The notes below the pieces were generated by a model. It did no database searches, had not been told where the DNA came from, and saw only the letters and a program-made list of their open reading frames with translations. A stretch of 23,794 bases of DNA from Acidobacteriaceae bacterium. Its GTDB lineage: Bacteria > Acidobacteriota > Terriglobia > Terriglobales > Acidobacteriaceae. The stretch is from the NCBI GenBank assembly GCA_003152795.1, contig PMBA01000385.1, positions 1 to 23,794 on the forward strand, written 5' to 3'. Below, piece after piece: positions 23,747 through 23,794 of the stretch (the first letter of the stretch is position 1; every line of letters begins with the position of its first letter). The position numbers and the translations under genes were made by a program.

Positions 23747-23794
23747 TGGAGGCGCGGGTCGGAATCGAACCGACGTATAAAGGTTTTGCAGACC
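23747..23794 (-). tRNA. tRNA-Cys (GCA), partial, cut by window end
   Basis: The 3' part of a tRNA on the - strand. The CCA end is encoded (23747-23749), with discriminator U (23750) as in tRNA-Cys and acceptor strand CCGCGCC (23757-23751). The T arm has GTCGG/CCGAC with loop TTCGATT, and the variable loop is 5 nt. The anticodon loop is CTGCAAA, giving anticodon GCA, with the 3' anticodon strand ACCTT. The 5' half lies beyond the window. A recombinase remnant next to its 3' end marks it as a likely island attachment site. Confidence 0.88.

Overview
The window looks like a piece of an Acidobacteriota chromosome (Terriglobia-like). This rests on gene content only: two very large Oar-like TonB-dependent receptors with an N-terminal carboxypeptidase-regulatory domain, tandem CRTAC1-type (VCBS/FG-GAP plus ASPIC/UnbV) proteins, secreted TPR proteins, several Tat-exported glycoside hydrolases and moderately high GC. 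No rRNA or taxonomic marker is present, so the assignment is an inference.

Left part (7-9938, + strand): an Oar-like receptor closed by a hairpin terminator; a small Tat-signal protein with a GatC/AtzG-like tail followed 7 nt later by an amidase-signature enzyme; then a tightly coupled operon of two CRTAC1 proteins and a secreted TPR protein joined by GTGA and ATGA overlaps. Facing it on the - strand (15033-9964) is a second unit: a larger Oar-like receptor followed by another secreted TPR protein. The two units converge at about 9950.

Middle and right (15100-23250): a carbohydrate-degradation cluster. A 129-bp divergent control region (15034-15162, running on to 15186) carries two perfect inverted repeats, one lying over the predicted receptor promoter. 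To its right are a 5'-truncated GH3 beta-glucosidase remnant, a GH2 enzyme (+), a GH116-like enzyme (-), a patch of debris (sugar-porter C-terminus and a lysine/alanine-rich tail) and a GH127-like enzyme (-). GH2, GH116 and GH127 all start with twin-arginine signals, so oligosaccharides brought in by the receptor are probably cleaved outside the cytoplasm.

Right edge: a truncated tyrosine recombinase lies 134 bp from the 3' end of a tRNA-Cys(GCA) gene cut by the window end. With the truncated GH3 and transporter, this suggests that at least the right part is an old, eroding genomic island inserted at tRNA-Cys. No CRISPR array, intact insertion sequence or phage module was seen. The most noteworthy points are the double-palindrome control region, the Tat-tagged small partner of the amidase, the GH116-like enzyme lacking the usual acid/base motif, and the repeated receptor-plus-secreted-TPR arrangement.
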